This document shows, piece by piece, positions 38,243 to 50,175 of a DNA stretch of 55,107 nt. Under the pieces are notes generated by a model, which was not told the DNA's origin, did no database searches, and worked only from the letters and a program-made list of their open reading frames with translations. Position 1 is the stretch's first letter, and every line of letters starts with the position of its first letter. Made by a program: the position numbers and the translations under genes. The stretch covers positions 1-55,107 of the forward strand of contig JACPYS010000035.1 in NCBI GenBank assembly GCA_016195915.1. Direction: 5' to 3'. Source of the DNA: Betaproteobacteria bacterium. GTDB taxonomy: Bacteria > Pseudomonadota > Gammaproteobacteria > Burkholderiales > SG8-39.

Positions 38243-39628
38243 ATGAAAAACAAGCCGAACTTTCTCGTCATCCTGATCGACGACCTGCGCTACGACGAAT
38301 TCGGCGCAGGCGGGCATCCCTACATGAAGACGCCCAACGTCGACCGCATCGCCCGCGAAGGGGCACTGTTCGAGCGCGCGTTTCACACTACGCCGATCTG
38401 CTCTCCCAACCGGGCATCGATCGTGACCGGCCAGTACGCGAGCCGGCACGGCATCATCGACAACGTGGCGCGCGATGCAGCCAGCCACCGGCTGCCCAAC
38501 TACCACCTCGAGCTGCAGCGGCTTGGCTACGAAACCGCGCATATCGGCAAGTGGCACATGGGCAACGACGGCATGCCGCGTCCCGGCTACGATTACTGGG
38601 TCGCGTACGACGGGCACGGCAGGCTGTACGACCCCACACTGTGTCACGACGGGAAGTACGTGGAGCACCAGGGTTACATCACCGACATCATGAACACGAT
38701 GGCGGTGGATTTCGTTTCGGACAAGCTCGCCAAACCCTGGTCGCTGTTTTTCGCGCACAAGGCGGTGCACCCGGATGCGGCCCAGGCCGCCGACGGCACG
38801 CTCCGCATCGACCAGCAGGGCGGGTACAAGCCGGCCGAGAGGCACAGAGACTTGTACCAGGGTTGTGTGTTTCCCAAATCACCCAACATGCTCACTCCGG
38901 CAGAGGTGGTGAAGAGCAAACCCGCGTGGGCAGAGGCCTTCGAGTTGAAGAAATCGGACAAGTCGCGCGCGGTCCTCGACGCGCTCCACGCGGGCGAACA
39001 GGAGGAGATCCGGCTGCGCGCGCAGATGATGGCGGCGGTGGACGAAGGCGTCGGCATGATTTTCGAGGCGCTCGAGCGCACCGGGCAGCTCGAGAACACC
39101 TGCATCGTGTTTTTGGGCGACAACGGTTACTTTTTCGGCGAACACGGCCTCGGACCCGAACGGCGCTTTGCGTACGAGGAAGGCATCCGCTCGCCCTTCT
39201 TGGTGCGCTACCCGCGCAAGGTCAAGGCGGGCACGCGGTTCAAGGAACTGGTGATCTGCCAGGACATCGCGCCCACGCTGCTGGAGCTGGCCGGCGGCAG
39301 GCCGGGCGCACAGATCCAGGGCCGTTCGCTCCTGCCTCTGTTCGCGGGAAAGCGTTCCGGCTGGAGAAAATCCTTCCTGGTCGAGTATTGGGCGGAAAAC
39401 GCGATGCCCTGGCTGGTGGGCATGACCTACAAGGCGGTGCGCACCGACCGGTACAAGTACATCCATTGGGTGAACCGCGGGCGCGAGCAGGAGCTCGACG
39501 AGCTCTACGACCTGGACAAGGACCCCTTCGAGCTGAACAACCTCAATCGCTCGAAGGCGCTGGGCGGCGTGCGGGAACGGCTCCGGCGCGAACTGGTCAG
39601 GCTGGTGGCTGGGGCGCTGGGTCTGTAG
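38243..39628 (+). CDS. sulfatase-family hydrolase
   Basis: A 461-residue type I sulfatase/phosphonate-monoester-hydrolase-like enzyme. N-terminal metal aspartates are in LVILIDDLRYDEF; the formylglycine signature is ICSPNRASIVTG (C-x-P-x-R, Cys53), followed by HIGKWHMG and a C-terminal FLGDNGYFFGEHGL metal loop. No signal peptide is present, so it is cytoplasmic. A GGAGG site precedes the ATG. It follows pucG by 63 bases in the same direction and may be co-transcribed, yet no sulfate or phosphonate ester step is known in purine breakdown, so the substrate is open. Confidence 0.85.
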   Translation: MKNKPNFLVILIDDLRYDEFGAGGHPYMKTPNVDRIAREGALFERAFHTTPICSPNRASIVTGQYASRHGIIDNVARDAASHRLPNYHLELQRLGYETAHIGKWHMGNDGMPRPGYDYWVAYDGHGRLYDPTLCHDGKYVEHQGYITDIMNTMAVDFVSDKLAKPWSLFFAHKAVHPDAAQAADGTLRIDQQGGYKPAERHRDLYQGCVFPKSPNMLTPAEVVKSKPAWAEAFELKKSDKSRAVLDALHAGEQEEIRLRAQMMAAVDEGVGMIFEALERTGQLENTCIVFLGDNGYFFGEHGLGPERRFAYEEGIRSPFLVRYPRKVKAGTRFKELVICQDIAPTLLELAGGRPGAQIQGRSLLPLFAGKRSGWRKSFLVEYWAENAMPWLVGMTYKAVRTDRYKYIHWVNRGREQELDELYDLDKDPFELNNLNRSKALGGVRERLRRELVRLVAGALGL

Positions 39629-39645
39629 CGGCGCTGCAATCGGGC

Positions 39646-39659
39646 TTGACGCAGGTCAA
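39646..39659. promoter_or_regulatory. FNR/DNR-type palindrome
   Basis: TTGACGCAGGTCAA is a perfect TTGAC-N4-GTCAA palindrome, the form recognised by FNR/DNR-family regulators. It is centred 43 bases before the next start codon and 24 bases after the sulfatase stop, in the right place to activate the two following genes under low oxygen. This is a sequence match only. Confidence 0.6.
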
Positions 39660-39695
39660 ATCATGCCCTCCGCAACCGTAGTCATATGAACCACC

Positions 39696-40001
39696 ATGCT
39701 GACGCTCGAAGACTGTATCGCCCTGTCGGAATTGACCGAAGAGGAGATACTCGCGATTGCCTCGCACGAGAGCATTCCCGAGATCGCCGCGGCCGAACTC
39801 GGCAATTACCTCGCGCGCAGTATCGACGGGGAGTGGATGATCAAGGCGATGATCCGCGACGACATCGCCCACGCCTGTGCCTGCGCAAATCGCGAGCGCG
39901 AACTGACCCTGAAATTGGTGCTGCGCAACTACATCTGCTCGCACCCGCGCTGCGATGCCCGCCGGCGGGCGGAATTGCACATTCCGGAGCGGCGCGCCTG
40001 A
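39696..40001 (+). CDS. conserved hypothetical protein, 101 residues
   Basis: A small, mostly helical protein beginning MLTLEDCIALSELTEEEILAI, with SHESIPEIAAAELGNYL in the middle and a cysteine/histidine-containing end (CACAN, ICSHPRCDARRR). The cysteines and histidine in the last third might bind metal. I believe similar proteins occur in Betaproteobacteria but cannot name a function. The FNR-type palindrome just upstream and the CBS protein 87 bases downstream suggest an oxygen-linked regulon. Confidence 0.7.
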   Translation: MLTLEDCIALSELTEEEILAIASHESIPEIAAAELGNYLARSIDGEWMIKAMIRDDIAHACACANRERELTLKLVLRNYICSHPRCDARRRAELHIPERRA

Positions 40002-40088
40002 GCTTCCCGCCATCTCGCGGCACTTGCACACCGGTGCGGCGAATGGTCTAAGATTGACGCCGCCACGTCAGCGCGGAGGGGGCTGAAC

Positions 40089-40523
40089 ATGCAAGTCAAG
40101 GAAATCCTGCGTGTCAAAGGCAGCCGGCTGCTTTCGATCGACCCGGGCGGCCGCGCGGTAGACGCGGTCAAGACGATGGCCGACCAGAACCTCGGCTCGC
40201 TGGTGGTGATGGAACAGGGGCGCATGGTCGGATTGCTGACCTTCCACGAGGTTCTCCGCGCCATGGCCGTTCGTGGCGGCGCGCTGGGCGAGGTCCAGGT
40301 GCGGGAGATCATGGTGCACGACCCGGTCACTGCTGCGCCGGACATGGAAGTCAACGATCTGCGACGTACCATGCTCGAGACCGGCGCGCGCTACCTGCCG
40401 GTGGTGCAGGACGAAAAGCTCCTTGGCGTGATCTCGTTTCGCGACGTGGCGAAAGCGGTTCTCGAAGAGCAGGATTTCGAGAACAAGATGTTGAAGGGTT
40501 ACATCAAAAACTGGCCCGCGTGA
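40089..40523 (+). CDS. CBS-domain pair protein
   Basis: A 144-residue protein made of two CBS domains: MQVKEILRVKG...VDAVKTMADQNLGSLVVME with MVGLLTFHEVLRAM, then VREIMVHDPVTAAPDMEVND with YLPVVQDEKLLGVISFRDV. CBS pairs bind adenine nucleotides and usually regulate other proteins. A GGAGGGGG site precedes the ATG, and TGACG-N6-CGTCA lies about 25 bases further up (40053-40068 region). It follows the 101-residue protein and probably shares its regulation. Its last codons and stop form part of a large hairpin. Confidence 0.88.
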   Translation: MQVKEILRVKGSRLLSIDPGGRAVDAVKTMADQNLGSLVVMEQGRMVGLLTFHEVLRAMAVRGGALGEVQVREIMVHDPVTAAPDMEVNDLRRTMLETGARYLPVVQDEKLLGVISFRDVAKAVLEEQDFENKMLKGYIKNWPA

Positions 40524-40545
40524 GCGGGCCAACTTGATGTAACCC
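40496..40545. terminator. nested perfect hairpin across the CBS gene stop
   Basis: Outer arms GGGTTACATCAA and TTGATGTAACCC (12 bases, 40496-40507 and 40534-40545) enclose inner arms TGGCCCGC and GCGGGCCA (8 bases, 40512-40519 and 40524-40531) with a GTGA loop that contains the start of the TGA stop. There is no T-run. It may stabilise the 3' end or terminate transcription; the two-stage stem is more elaborate than a normal terminator. Confidence 0.6.
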
Positions 40546-40560
40546 GGCAGGATCGGAACA

Positions 40561-40586
40561 GGGGAAGAGGGAGGGCCCTCTTCCCC
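40561..40586. terminator. second GC-rich hairpin
   Basis: Arms GGGGAAGAGGG and CCCTCTTCCCC, 11 perfect pairs with an AGGG loop, lie 15 bases after the nested hairpin and 43 before the next gene. No T-run follows. The two hairpins together probably separate the CBS transcript from the next. Confidence 0.5.
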
Positions 40587-40629
40587 CGTACCCCCAACGC
40601 CCCCTCGAAATACTGAAACCGTTCGGATC

Positions 40630-41862
40630 TTGAAACGACGTAACTTTGTATTGGCCGGCGGTGCCGTTGCGGCTGGCGTGGTGGGGGCGGCGGCGTGGCG
40701 GTGGTGGCCCGAGCAGGGCTTCTGGAACCCCTGCCTCGCTCGCCTGCCGCGGCACCTGGCCGAGCACGAGTTGGTGCGTTCGGCATGGGATGGCGTCGAT
40801 CCGTACAGGGTGTGGGATGCGCATGCCCACCTGGCAGGCACCGGCGACTCCGCCAGCGGAATCATCGTCAATTCCCGCATGAACAGCCTGCTCAGCCCCG
40901 CTCAGTACGCGCGCAGGCTGTTTTTTCTCAACGCGGGCTGCGCGCACGAATCACCGGGCAACGTCGACCGCTCCTACGTCGAGCGCATCCACAACCTGAT
41001 CGACGGCATGAGGCCGGGCGTGAAGCTGCTCCTGTTCGCGTTCGAGCGAAGCTTCGACGAGCGCGGAGAGATCGATTGGGACCGCACCGCTTTTTACGTA
41101 CCGGATCGCTACGCGCGCGACACCGCGCGCGCGTATCCCCGATATTTCGAGTGGGCGGCGTCGATTCATCCCTATCGCCGGGACTGCGTCGAAGCGCTCG
41201 GAGAGGCGGCGCGCGCTGGCGCGCGGGCGGTGAAATGGCTGCCTGCAGCGATGGGCATGGATCCCGCATCTCCGCTGTGCGGGCGTTTCTACGCCGCCAT
41301 GGCCAGGCTCGGCTTGCCGCTCATCACTCACGCGGGACTCGAGCGCGCGGTGGTCGGCACCGACAGCCAGGAATTCGGCAACCCGCTGCGCCTGCGGCGC
41401 GCGCTCGATGCGGGGGTGAGGGTGGTGATCGCACATTGCGCTTCCATGGGGCAGGACCGCGATCTCGACAAGGGCGAAAGCGGACCTTACGTGGACAGCT
41501 TCGAATTGTTCGCCCGCATGATGGACGAGCCGCGATGGCAGGGCCGCTTGTTCGGCGACGTATCGGCGATGACGCAAGTCACGCGCGCGGGGCCCGCGCT
41601 CGCGCGCACGCTGGAGCGCGGCGACTGGCATGCGCGCCTGCTCAACGGCTCGGACTATCCGCTGCCCGGCGTGATGCCGATCTTCTCGGTGGACTACCTG
41701 TTGACGCTCGGGTTGATCGAGTCCGCGGCGGCGCCGGTGCTGAAGGAAATCCGCGCGCACAACCCGCTGCTGTTCGACTTCGTGCTCAAGCGCCACCTGC
41801 GCTCCGGTGGGAGGGCCTTTCCCGCGTCGATGTTCGAGACGCGAAAGTTCTTTTCGCCCTGA
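40630..41862 (+). CDS. Tat-exported amidohydrolase (amidohydrolase-2/TIM-barrel type)
   Basis: A 410-residue protein starting at TTG with a twin-arginine signal, [20 protein letters not shown]. The mature part is a TIM-barrel metal hydrolase: [12 protein letters not shown] (HxH), [33 protein letters not shown] and the metal Asp in [12 protein letters not shown]. This is the PF04909-like family of decarboxylases and lactonases, here with a periplasmic location. Substrate unknown. It stands alone between hairpins and aroC. Confidence 0.78.
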   Translation: MKRRNFVLAGGAVAAGVVGAAAWRWWPEQGFWNPCLARLPRHLAEHELVRSAWDGVDPYRVWDAHAHLAGTGDSASGIIVNSRMNSLLSPAQYARRLFFLNAGCAHESPGNVDRSYVERIHNLIDGMRPGVKLLLFAFERSFDERGEIDWDRTAFYVPDRYARDTARAYPRYFEWAASIHPYRRDCVEALGEAARAGARAVKWLPAAMGMDPASPLCGRFYAAMARLGLPLITHAGLERAVVGTDSQEFGNPLRLRRALDAGVRVVIAHCASMGQDRDLDKGESGPYVDSFELFARMMDEPRWQGRLFGDVSAMTQVTRAGPALARTLERGDWHARLLNGSDYPLPGVMPIFSVDYLLTLGLIESAAAPVLKEIRAHNPLLFDFVLKRHLRSGGRAFPASMFETRKFFSP

Positions 41863-41930
41863 CGGCGCAAGCCGGGTTTCCGGGGGGGCATGCTACACTC
41901 GAATGCGATTTCGAATCTGCGGCCAAGCCC

Positions 41931-43046
41931 ATGTCAGGAAACAGTTTCGGCACGCTTTTCTGCGTTACCTCGTTCGGCGAATCGCATGGTCCTGCGTACG
42001 GCGGCGTGGTCGACGGTTGTCCGCCCGGGCTCGAGCTTGCGGCGCCGGACATCCAGAAGGAACTCGACCGCAGGAAACCCGGTACGTCGCGCCACGTCAC
42101 CCAGCGGCGCGAATCGGACGCGGTCGAGATTCTCTCCGGCGTGCACGAGGGCAGGACCACGGGAACGTCCATCGGTTTTCTGATCCGCAACGAAGACCAG
42201 CGCTCGAAGGACTACAGCGCGATCGCCGACAAGTTCCGCCCCGGCCACGCCGACTACACCTACTGGCAGAAATATGCGGCGCGCGATCCTCGCGGCGGAG
42301 GCCGCGCTTCTGCGCGCGAGACCGCGGTACGCGTTGCGGCCGGCGCCATCGCGAAAAAATGGCTGGCTTCGCGATACGGGGTCAGTGTGCGCGGCTATCT
42401 GGCCCAGATCGGTTCGCTGCGCATTGAATTCAGGTCCTGGGACGCCGTCGGCGAGAACACGTTCTTCGCCCCGGATCCTGCGGCGGTGCCCGAACTCGAG
42501 GCGTTCATGGATCAGCTGCGCGAGAGCGGCGATTCCTGCGGCGCCCGCGTGAACGTCGTTGCACAAGGCGTCCCGGTGGGCTGGGGCGAGCCGGTGTACG
42601 GACGGCTGGACGCCGACATCGCGTCTGCGATGATGTCGATCAATGCGGTCAAGGGTGTGGAGATCTGCGCGGGTTTCGCGTGCGTCGCGCAGAAGGGAAG
42701 CGAACACGGCGACGAAATGTCGCCCGAAGGTTTTCTTTCCAACAACAACGGCGGCGTGCTTGGCGGAATATCCACCGGGCAGGACCTCACGGTATCCATC
42801 GCGCTCAAGCCGACTTCGAGCATCCGCCTGCCGCGGCGGACCGTGAATACCCGGGGCGAGGCGGTGATGGTCGGGACCACCGGTCGACACGATCCCTGCG
42901 TCGGCATCCGCGCCACGCCGATCGCCGAAGCGATGCTCGCCTGCGTCCTCATCGATCACGCCCTGCGGCATCGCGCGCAAAATGCGGACGTGCAGCCTCC
43001 GATGCGGCCGATTCCGGGCGCCACGAATCCGTTGCGCAATAGATGA
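41931..43046 (+). CDS. aroC: chorismate synthase
   Basis: A 371-residue enzyme of the shikimate pathway converting EPSP to chorismate with reduced FMN. The opening [40 protein letters not shown], the [13 protein letters not shown] motif, [19 protein letters not shown] and the C-terminal [20 protein letters not shown] are all diagnostic, and the length is normal. The frame is open far upstream but homology begins at ATG 41931. A TACACT about 40 bases upstream may be its -10. It precedes hfq by 66 bases. Confidence 0.97.
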   Translation: MSGNSFGTLFCVTSFGESHGPAYGGVVDGCPPGLELAAPDIQKELDRRKPGTSRHVTQRRESDAVEILSGVHEGRTTGTSIGFLIRNEDQRSKDYSAIADKFRPGHADYTYWQKYAARDPRGGGRASARETAVRVAAGAIAKKWLASRYGVSVRGYLAQIGSLRIEFRSWDAVGENTFFAPDPAAVPELEAFMDQLRESGDSCGARVNVVAQGVPVGWGEPVYGRLDADIASAMMSINAVKGVEICAGFACVAQKGSEHGDEMSPEGFLSNNNGGVLGGISTGQDLTVSIALKPTSSIRLPRRTVNTRGEAVMVGTTGRHDPCVGIRATPIAEAMLACVLIDHALRHRAQNADVQPPMRPIPGATNPLRNR

Positions 43047-43112
43047 ATGCTAGAAAACCTCAAGAAAATCAATTAGAGTGCGACCTTTACCCCACGCGCG
43101 TGAGGCGATGAC

Positions 43113-43364
43113 ATGAGCAATAAAGGGCAGCTCTTACAAGACCCGTTTCTGAATGTCCTGCGCAAAGAACACGTGCCGGTCTCGATCTACCTCGTCAATG
43201 GCATCAAGCTGCAGGGCCAGATCGAGTCCTTCGACCAGTACGTCGTGCTGTTGCGCAACTCGGTCACGCAGATGGTTTACAAGCACGCCATTTCCACCGT
43301 CGTACCGTCCCGCGCGGTCAATCTCAATATCGATCACGGCGCAGACGGTGCGGCGGCTGGTTAG
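43113..43364 (+). CDS. hfq: RNA chaperone Hfq
   Basis: An 83-residue Sm-like protein: [20 protein letters not shown] and [20 protein letters not shown] form Sm1, and [13 protein letters not shown] is Sm2 with the YKHA uridine-binding motif. The C-terminal tail is short (HGADGAAAG). Hfq pairs small RNAs with mRNAs. It heads the hfq-hflX-hflK-hflC-DUF2065-hisZ-purA block. HflX follows 11 bases later. Confidence 0.98.
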   Translation: MSNKGQLLQDPFLNVLRKEHVPVSIYLVNGIKLQGQIESFDQYVVLLRNSVTQMVYKHAISTVVPSRAVNLNIDHGADGAAAG

Positions 43365-43375
43365 CACCTCTTCGA

Positions 43376-44551
43376 TTGTTCGAACGCCCCGCCGCTGCTG
43401 ATCCCCAGGCGGCAGTTCTCGTCTGCCTCGATTTTGGCGATCCCGGTCATGAAGACGGGATCGAGGAGATGGTGCGCCTTGCCGAAACCGCCGGCGCGCG
43501 CCGCCACGCTCTGGTGCAGGGACGTCGCGCGCGGCCCGATCCGAAGTTTTTCGCGGGTCGCGGGAAGGTCGAGGAAATCGGGCGCGCTGCCGAGGACCTG
43601 AACGCGGGTTGCGTCATTTTCAATCACCACCTGTCGCCGGCGCAGGAGCGCAACCTGGAGCGCGAGCTCAACCGGCGCGTGATGGATCGCACCAGCCTGA
43701 TACTTGAAATCTTCGCGCAACGCGCCAAGACGAACGAAGGCAAGCTGCAAGTGGAGCTTGCGCAGCTCGAGCACCTGTCCACCCGTCTGGTGCGCGGATG
43801 GTCGCACCTGGAGCGCCAGCGCGGCGCTCTCGGCAAGACCGGCGGGCCCGGCGAGAAACAGCTGGAACTCGACCGCCGGATGCTCGGACAGCGGGTGCTC
43901 GTGTTGCGCGCGAAACTCGAGCAGTTGCGCATGCGCCGCGAAGTCCAGCGGCGCGCGCGCATGCGGCGGGACGTGCCCTCCGTTTCCCTGGTCGGTTACA
44001 CCAACGCCGGAAAGAGCACGCTGTTCAACGCGCTCACCCACGCCAAGGGCTATGTCGCGGATCAGCTGTTCGCCACGCTCGACGCCACCACGCGGCGCGT
44101 GTTTCTTCCCGGCGCGGGCACGGTGGTCGTGTCGGACACCGTGGGGTTCATCCGCGACCTTCCGACGGGCCTGGTGGCGGCGTTCCGCGCCACTCTCGAA
44201 GAGACGGTTCGCGCGGACCTGCTGCTGCATGTCGTCGACGCGTCTGCCCCGGCGCGCGACATGCAGATCGAGGAAGTCAACAAGGTCCTGGCCGGCATCG
44301 GCGCGGAAAAAACGCCCCGGCTGCTGGTGTGGAACAAGATCGATCTTGCCGGCGACGTGCCCGGGGTCGAGCGCGACGAGTATGGTAAGATTTTCCGTGT
44401 CCGCGTGAGCGCCCGAACGGGCAGCGGACTCGCCGGGTTGCGCGGCGCGCTCGCCGAGTTTGCCCGAGGCTGCCCGGGCGCGGCGCGCTGGCATGACTTT
44501 CACCCACCAACCGAAGCACAGTCCGAACCGATGGATTCCGCATGTCGTTGA
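43376..44551 (+). CDS. hflX: ribosome-associated GTPase HflX
   Basis: A 391-residue GTPase: an N-terminal HflX domain with KFFAGRGKVEEIG, a central coiled region ERQRGALGKTGGPGEKQLE, then G1 GYTNAGKSTLFN, G3 DTVGFIRDLP and G4 NKID. HflX splits stalled 70S ribosomes under heat stress. Start is a TTG at 43376, 11 bases after hfq; an ATG with better support is not available near the family N-terminus. Its end overlaps hflK by 10 bases. Confidence 0.96.
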   Translation: MFERPAAADPQAAVLVCLDFGDPGHEDGIEEMVRLAETAGARRHALVQGRRARPDPKFFAGRGKVEEIGRAAEDLNAGCVIFNHHLSPAQERNLERELNRRVMDRTSLILEIFAQRAKTNEGKLQVELAQLEHLSTRLVRGWSHLERQRGALGKTGGPGEKQLELDRRMLGQRVLVLRAKLEQLRMRREVQRRARMRRDVPSVSLVGYTNAGKSTLFNALTHAKGYVADQLFATLDATTRRVFLPGAGTVVVSDTVGFIRDLPTGLVAAFRATLEETVRADLLLHVVDASAPARDMQIEEVNKVLAGIGAEKTPRLLVWNKIDLAGDVPGVERDEYGKIFRVRVSARTGSGLAGLRGALAEFARGCPGAARWHDFHPPTEAQSEPMDSACR

Positions 44552-45756
44552 ATGACCCGAACTGGGGCAGGGGCGGCTCGCGCGGTCCCGGCGGCGGCAA
44601 TGAGGGTCCGCCCGACCTCGATGAAATGTGGCGCAATTTCAACCGGCGTCTGGGGGGCCTGTTCGGCCGCACCCGGCGCGGCGGTGGCGACAACGGCGGA
44701 GGCAACTTCGGCATGCCGAGCCCGGCACGCATGGGCGGCGGGGCCGGGCTGTTGGTGGCGGTGATCGTCGCGGTGTGGCTGGCGAGCGGTTTTTACATCG
44801 TGGTCGAAGGCCAGCGCGGCGTGGTCCTCACCTTCGGCAAGTTTGCGGATGAAACCGGGTCGGGCCTGCGCTGGCGGCTTCCCTGGCCGGTCCAGACGCA
44901 CGAAATCGTCAATCTTTCCCAGGTGCGAACGGTGGAGGTCGGTTATCGCAACACGGTGAAAACGCGCGTCCTCAAGGAATCGCTGATGCTCACCGACGAC
45001 GAGAACATCGTCGACCTCCAATTCGCGGTCCAGTACACGGTGCGTGACGCGCGCGAATACATTTTCAACAACCGCCGCCCGGACGATTCGGTGCAGCAGG
45101 CCGCCGAGACCGCATTGCGGGAGATCATCGGGCGCAGCCGCATGGACGGCATACTTTACGAGGCGCGCGAGGAAATCACGGTGAAGGCGCGGCAGTTGAT
45201 GCAGGTGCTGCTCGATCGCTACAAGACCGGCGTGTCGATCAGCAACGTCACCATCCAGAACGCGCAGCCGCCGGAGCAGGTCCAGGCGGCCTTCGACGAT
45301 GCCGTAAAGGCCGGGCAGGACCGCGAGCGCCAGAAGAACGAAGGCCAGGCGTACGCCAATGACGTGATCCCGAAGGCACGCGGCGCGGCGGCGCGGCTCA
45401 CGCAGGAGGCCGATGGCTACAAGCAGCGCGTGATCGCGAATGCCGAGGGCGAGGCGTCGCGGTTCAAGCAGGTGCTTGCGGAATACAGCAAGGCACCGGG
45501 CGTAACGCGCGAACGCATCTACCTCGACACCATGCAGCAGATACTGACTTCGACTTCGAAGATCGTGCTCGACGCCAAGGGAAGCGGCAACCTGCTGTAT
45601 CTGCCGCTCGACAAGCTGCTGGCGGGCGCGGGCGCTGCGGCAACCCTCGCACCTGAAGCGCTCGCGGCACCGCGCGCGAGCGAGTCGGCGGTCCCTGCCG
45701 AGGGACCTCGCTCGCGCGAGACCCTGCGCGGCCGGGAACGGGGGGAGCGGCCATGA
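44542..45756 (+). CDS. hflK: FtsH protease modulator HflK
   Basis: A 404-residue SPFH/band-7 membrane protein. A glycine-rich N-terminus (GRGGSRGPGGGNEG) precedes one TM helix (GLLVAVIVAVWLASGFYIVV); the SPFH domain contains RGVVLTFGKFADETGSGLRW and LTDDENIVDLQFAVQY, followed by a long coiled coil rich in Arg and Glu. HflK and HflC form a large periplasm-facing assembly around FtsH. Its stop overlaps hflC as ATGA. Confidence 0.96.
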   Translation: MSLNDPNWGRGGSRGPGGGNEGPPDLDEMWRNFNRRLGGLFGRTRRGGGDNGGGNFGMPSPARMGGGAGLLVAVIVAVWLASGFYIVVEGQRGVVLTFGKFADETGSGLRWRLPWPVQTHEIVNLSQVRTVEVGYRNTVKTRVLKESLMLTDDENIVDLQFAVQYTVRDAREYIFNNRRPDDSVQQAAETALREIIGRSRMDGILYEAREEITVKARQLMQVLLDRYKTGVSISNVTIQNAQPPEQVQAAFDDAVKAGQDRERQKNEGQAYANDVIPKARGAAARLTQEADGYKQRVIANAEGEASRFKQVLAEYSKAPGVTRERIYLDTMQQILTSTSKIVLDAKGSGNLLYLPLDKLLAGAGAAATLAPEALAAPRASESAVPAEGPRSRETLRGRERGERP

Positions 45757-46637
45757 TGCGCGCCATCGGCCCGATCGGCGCGATCCTGTTCGCGTTCGCG
45801 CTGCTTGCGAGCGGCATGCTGTTCACCGTCGACCAGCGCCAGAACGCCATCGTGTTTCAGCTGGGCGAGGTGAAGGAAGTGATTACCGACCCCGGGCTGC
45901 ACTTCAAGTGGCCGCTGATCCAGAACGTGCGCAGCTTCGACACGCGCATCCTGACCATGGACGACCCCGAGCCGCTGCGCTTCATCACCTCGGAGAAGAA
46001 GCCGGTGCTGGTGGACTCGTTCGTCAAGTGGCGCATTATCGACGTCAAGCAGTACTACATTTCCGTGCAAGGGGATGAGATCCGCGCGCAGAAGCGGTTG
46101 CAGCAGACGATCTCCAACGAGCTGCAGAACGAGTTCAACCAGCGCACCATCCACGACGTGGTTTCCGGCGAGCGCAACAAGATCATGGAGGCGATGCGCG
46201 ACAAGGCCGACCTGGATTCACGCAAGATCGGCGTGCAGATCGTCGACGTGCGCCTCAAGCGCGTGGACCTGCCGCCCGAGGTGAGCGAGTCGGTGTACCG
46301 GCGCATGGAAGCGGAGCGAAAGCGCGTGGCGAACGAATTGCGCTCGACCGGTTCGGCCGAATCCGAGCGCATCCGCGCGGATGCCGACCGGCAGCGCGAG
46401 GTGATCCTCGCCGAAGCCTACCGCGACGCGCAGCGCGTCAAGGGCGAAGGCGACGCCAAGGCAGCCGCGATCTATGCGCAGGCGTTCTCGCAGAACGCGG
46501 AGTTTTACTCGTTCTACCGCAGCATGGAGGCCTACCGCTCCAGCTTCCGCAGCAAGGGCGACCTGATGCTGCTCGAACCGAGTTCGGACTTCTTCAAGTA
46601 CCTGAAGGACGCGGGCGGAAAGTCCGCCAAGAAGTGA
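45753..46637 (+). CDS. hflC: FtsH protease modulator HflC
   Basis: A 294-residue SPFH protein with an N-terminal TM helix (AILFAFALLASGMLF), then VDQRQNAIVFQLGEVKEVI, a DPEPLRFITSEKKPVLVDSF segment typical of HflC, and a coiled coil with AEAYRDAQRVKGEGDAKAA. The C-terminal SDFFKYLKD is family-typical. Translation is coupled to hflK. Confidence 0.96.
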   Translation: MMRAIGPIGAILFAFALLASGMLFTVDQRQNAIVFQLGEVKEVITDPGLHFKWPLIQNVRSFDTRILTMDDPEPLRFITSEKKPVLVDSFVKWRIIDVKQYYISVQGDEIRAQKRLQQTISNELQNEFNQRTIHDVVSGERNKIMEAMRDKADLDSRKIGVQIVDVRLKRVDLPPEVSESVYRRMEAERKRVANELRSTGSAESERIRADADRQREVILAEAYRDAQRVKGEGDAKAAAIYAQAFSQNAEFYSFYRSMEAYRSSFRSKGDLMLLEPSSDFFKYLKDAGGKSAKK

Positions 46638-46643
46638 TGGGCC

Positions 46644-46829
46644 ATGGGGGCAACGTTCCTGATTGCGCTCGCCCTGATGCTGGTGATCGAAGGGCTGCTG
46701 CCCTTTCTCGCGCCTAATCTCTGGCGCGAGACTTTCAGCCGCATCATCAGGATGTCCGACGGGCAGATCCGCTTCTTCGGCCTGACCTCGATGCTGATCG
46801 GGCTGCTTCTGCTGCTGCTTGCCGGTTGA
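46644..46829 (+). CDS. DUF2065 small membrane protein
   Basis: A 61-residue protein with two hydrophobic helices (ATFLIALALMLVIEGLLPFL and LTSMLIGLLLLLLAG) joined by a WRETFSRIIRMSDGQIRFFG loop. This matches DUF2065, which stands between hflC and hisZ in Betaproteobacteria. Function unknown; an accessory to HflKC is often supposed because of this conserved position. Confidence 0.9.
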   Translation: MGATFLIALALMLVIEGLLPFLAPNLWRETFSRIIRMSDGQIRFFGLTSMLIGLLLLLLAG

Positions 46830-46837
46830 GGACAGCG

Positions 46838-49651
<2,814 letters not shown>

Positions 49652-49655
<4 letters not shown>

Positions 49656-50125
49656 AGGATCCTGATTCCTTCATGCTTCGCGGCTTCGCGCACGTGTGGC
49701 TTGGCAGCCGATTTTTCGATCACATCCACCTTGCGGCCGAAGGCCTCTTCGAGGTCGTTGGCAAGCGCAATGAGGTCGAGAAGCGATCGTCCGCGTTCGA
49801 GTTCGACGATCAGGTCGATGTCGCTCTCGGGGGTTTCGTGGCCGCGCGCCGCCGAACCGAACAACTCGGCGCTGCGCGCGCCGTGCGCCTGCGCGAGGGT
49901 ACGCACCAATCCGGTTTTGGCGAGCACCTGCTCGCGCAGGGAGGAGGTTGCCGGGCGCGGGATCGCGTTGACGGCGGCACCCATTCCGGAGAGCTCCGCC
50001 ACCGCCCGGTTGTTCTTCATCACGGTCAGGCGCGTTGCAGGGTCGCGCGCAAGGCGCTCAACGATAGCGCGGGTCTTACGCGCGAGATCGGAGACGGAGA
50101 CTGTTTCTGGGCTTCTGACAGACAT
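49652..50125 (-). CDS. MntA-like nucleotidyltransferase antitoxin fused to a Phd/YefM-like N-terminal domain
   Basis: A 157-residue protein. Residues about 80-157 are a minimal nucleotidyltransferase: LFGSAARGHETPESDIDLIV with the GS-x10-DxD catalytic pattern, then FGRKVDVIE. Residues about 9-50 (VSVSDLARKTRAIVERLARD then RLTVMKNNRAVAELSGM) look like a Phd/YefM antitoxin DNA-binding domain, not usual in MntA, which normally begins with the transferase. The fusion would supply the operon repressor. It is the partner of the HepT gene it overlaps. Confidence 0.85.
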
Positions 50126-50175
50126 CCGATAATTGTATGAAAATACTCAGAAACGGTCAAATTGGCACGCTTTGC

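Noticed and set aside
37504-39681. 725-codon open frame on the plus strand across pucG and the sulfatase gene
   Set aside because: Out-of-frame shadow; both underlying genes have complete motifs, normal lengths and ribosome sites.
40695-41930. Long N-terminal extension of aroC
   Set aside because: The frame is open only because it shadows the amidohydrolase gene in another frame; chorismate synthase homology begins at ATG 41931.
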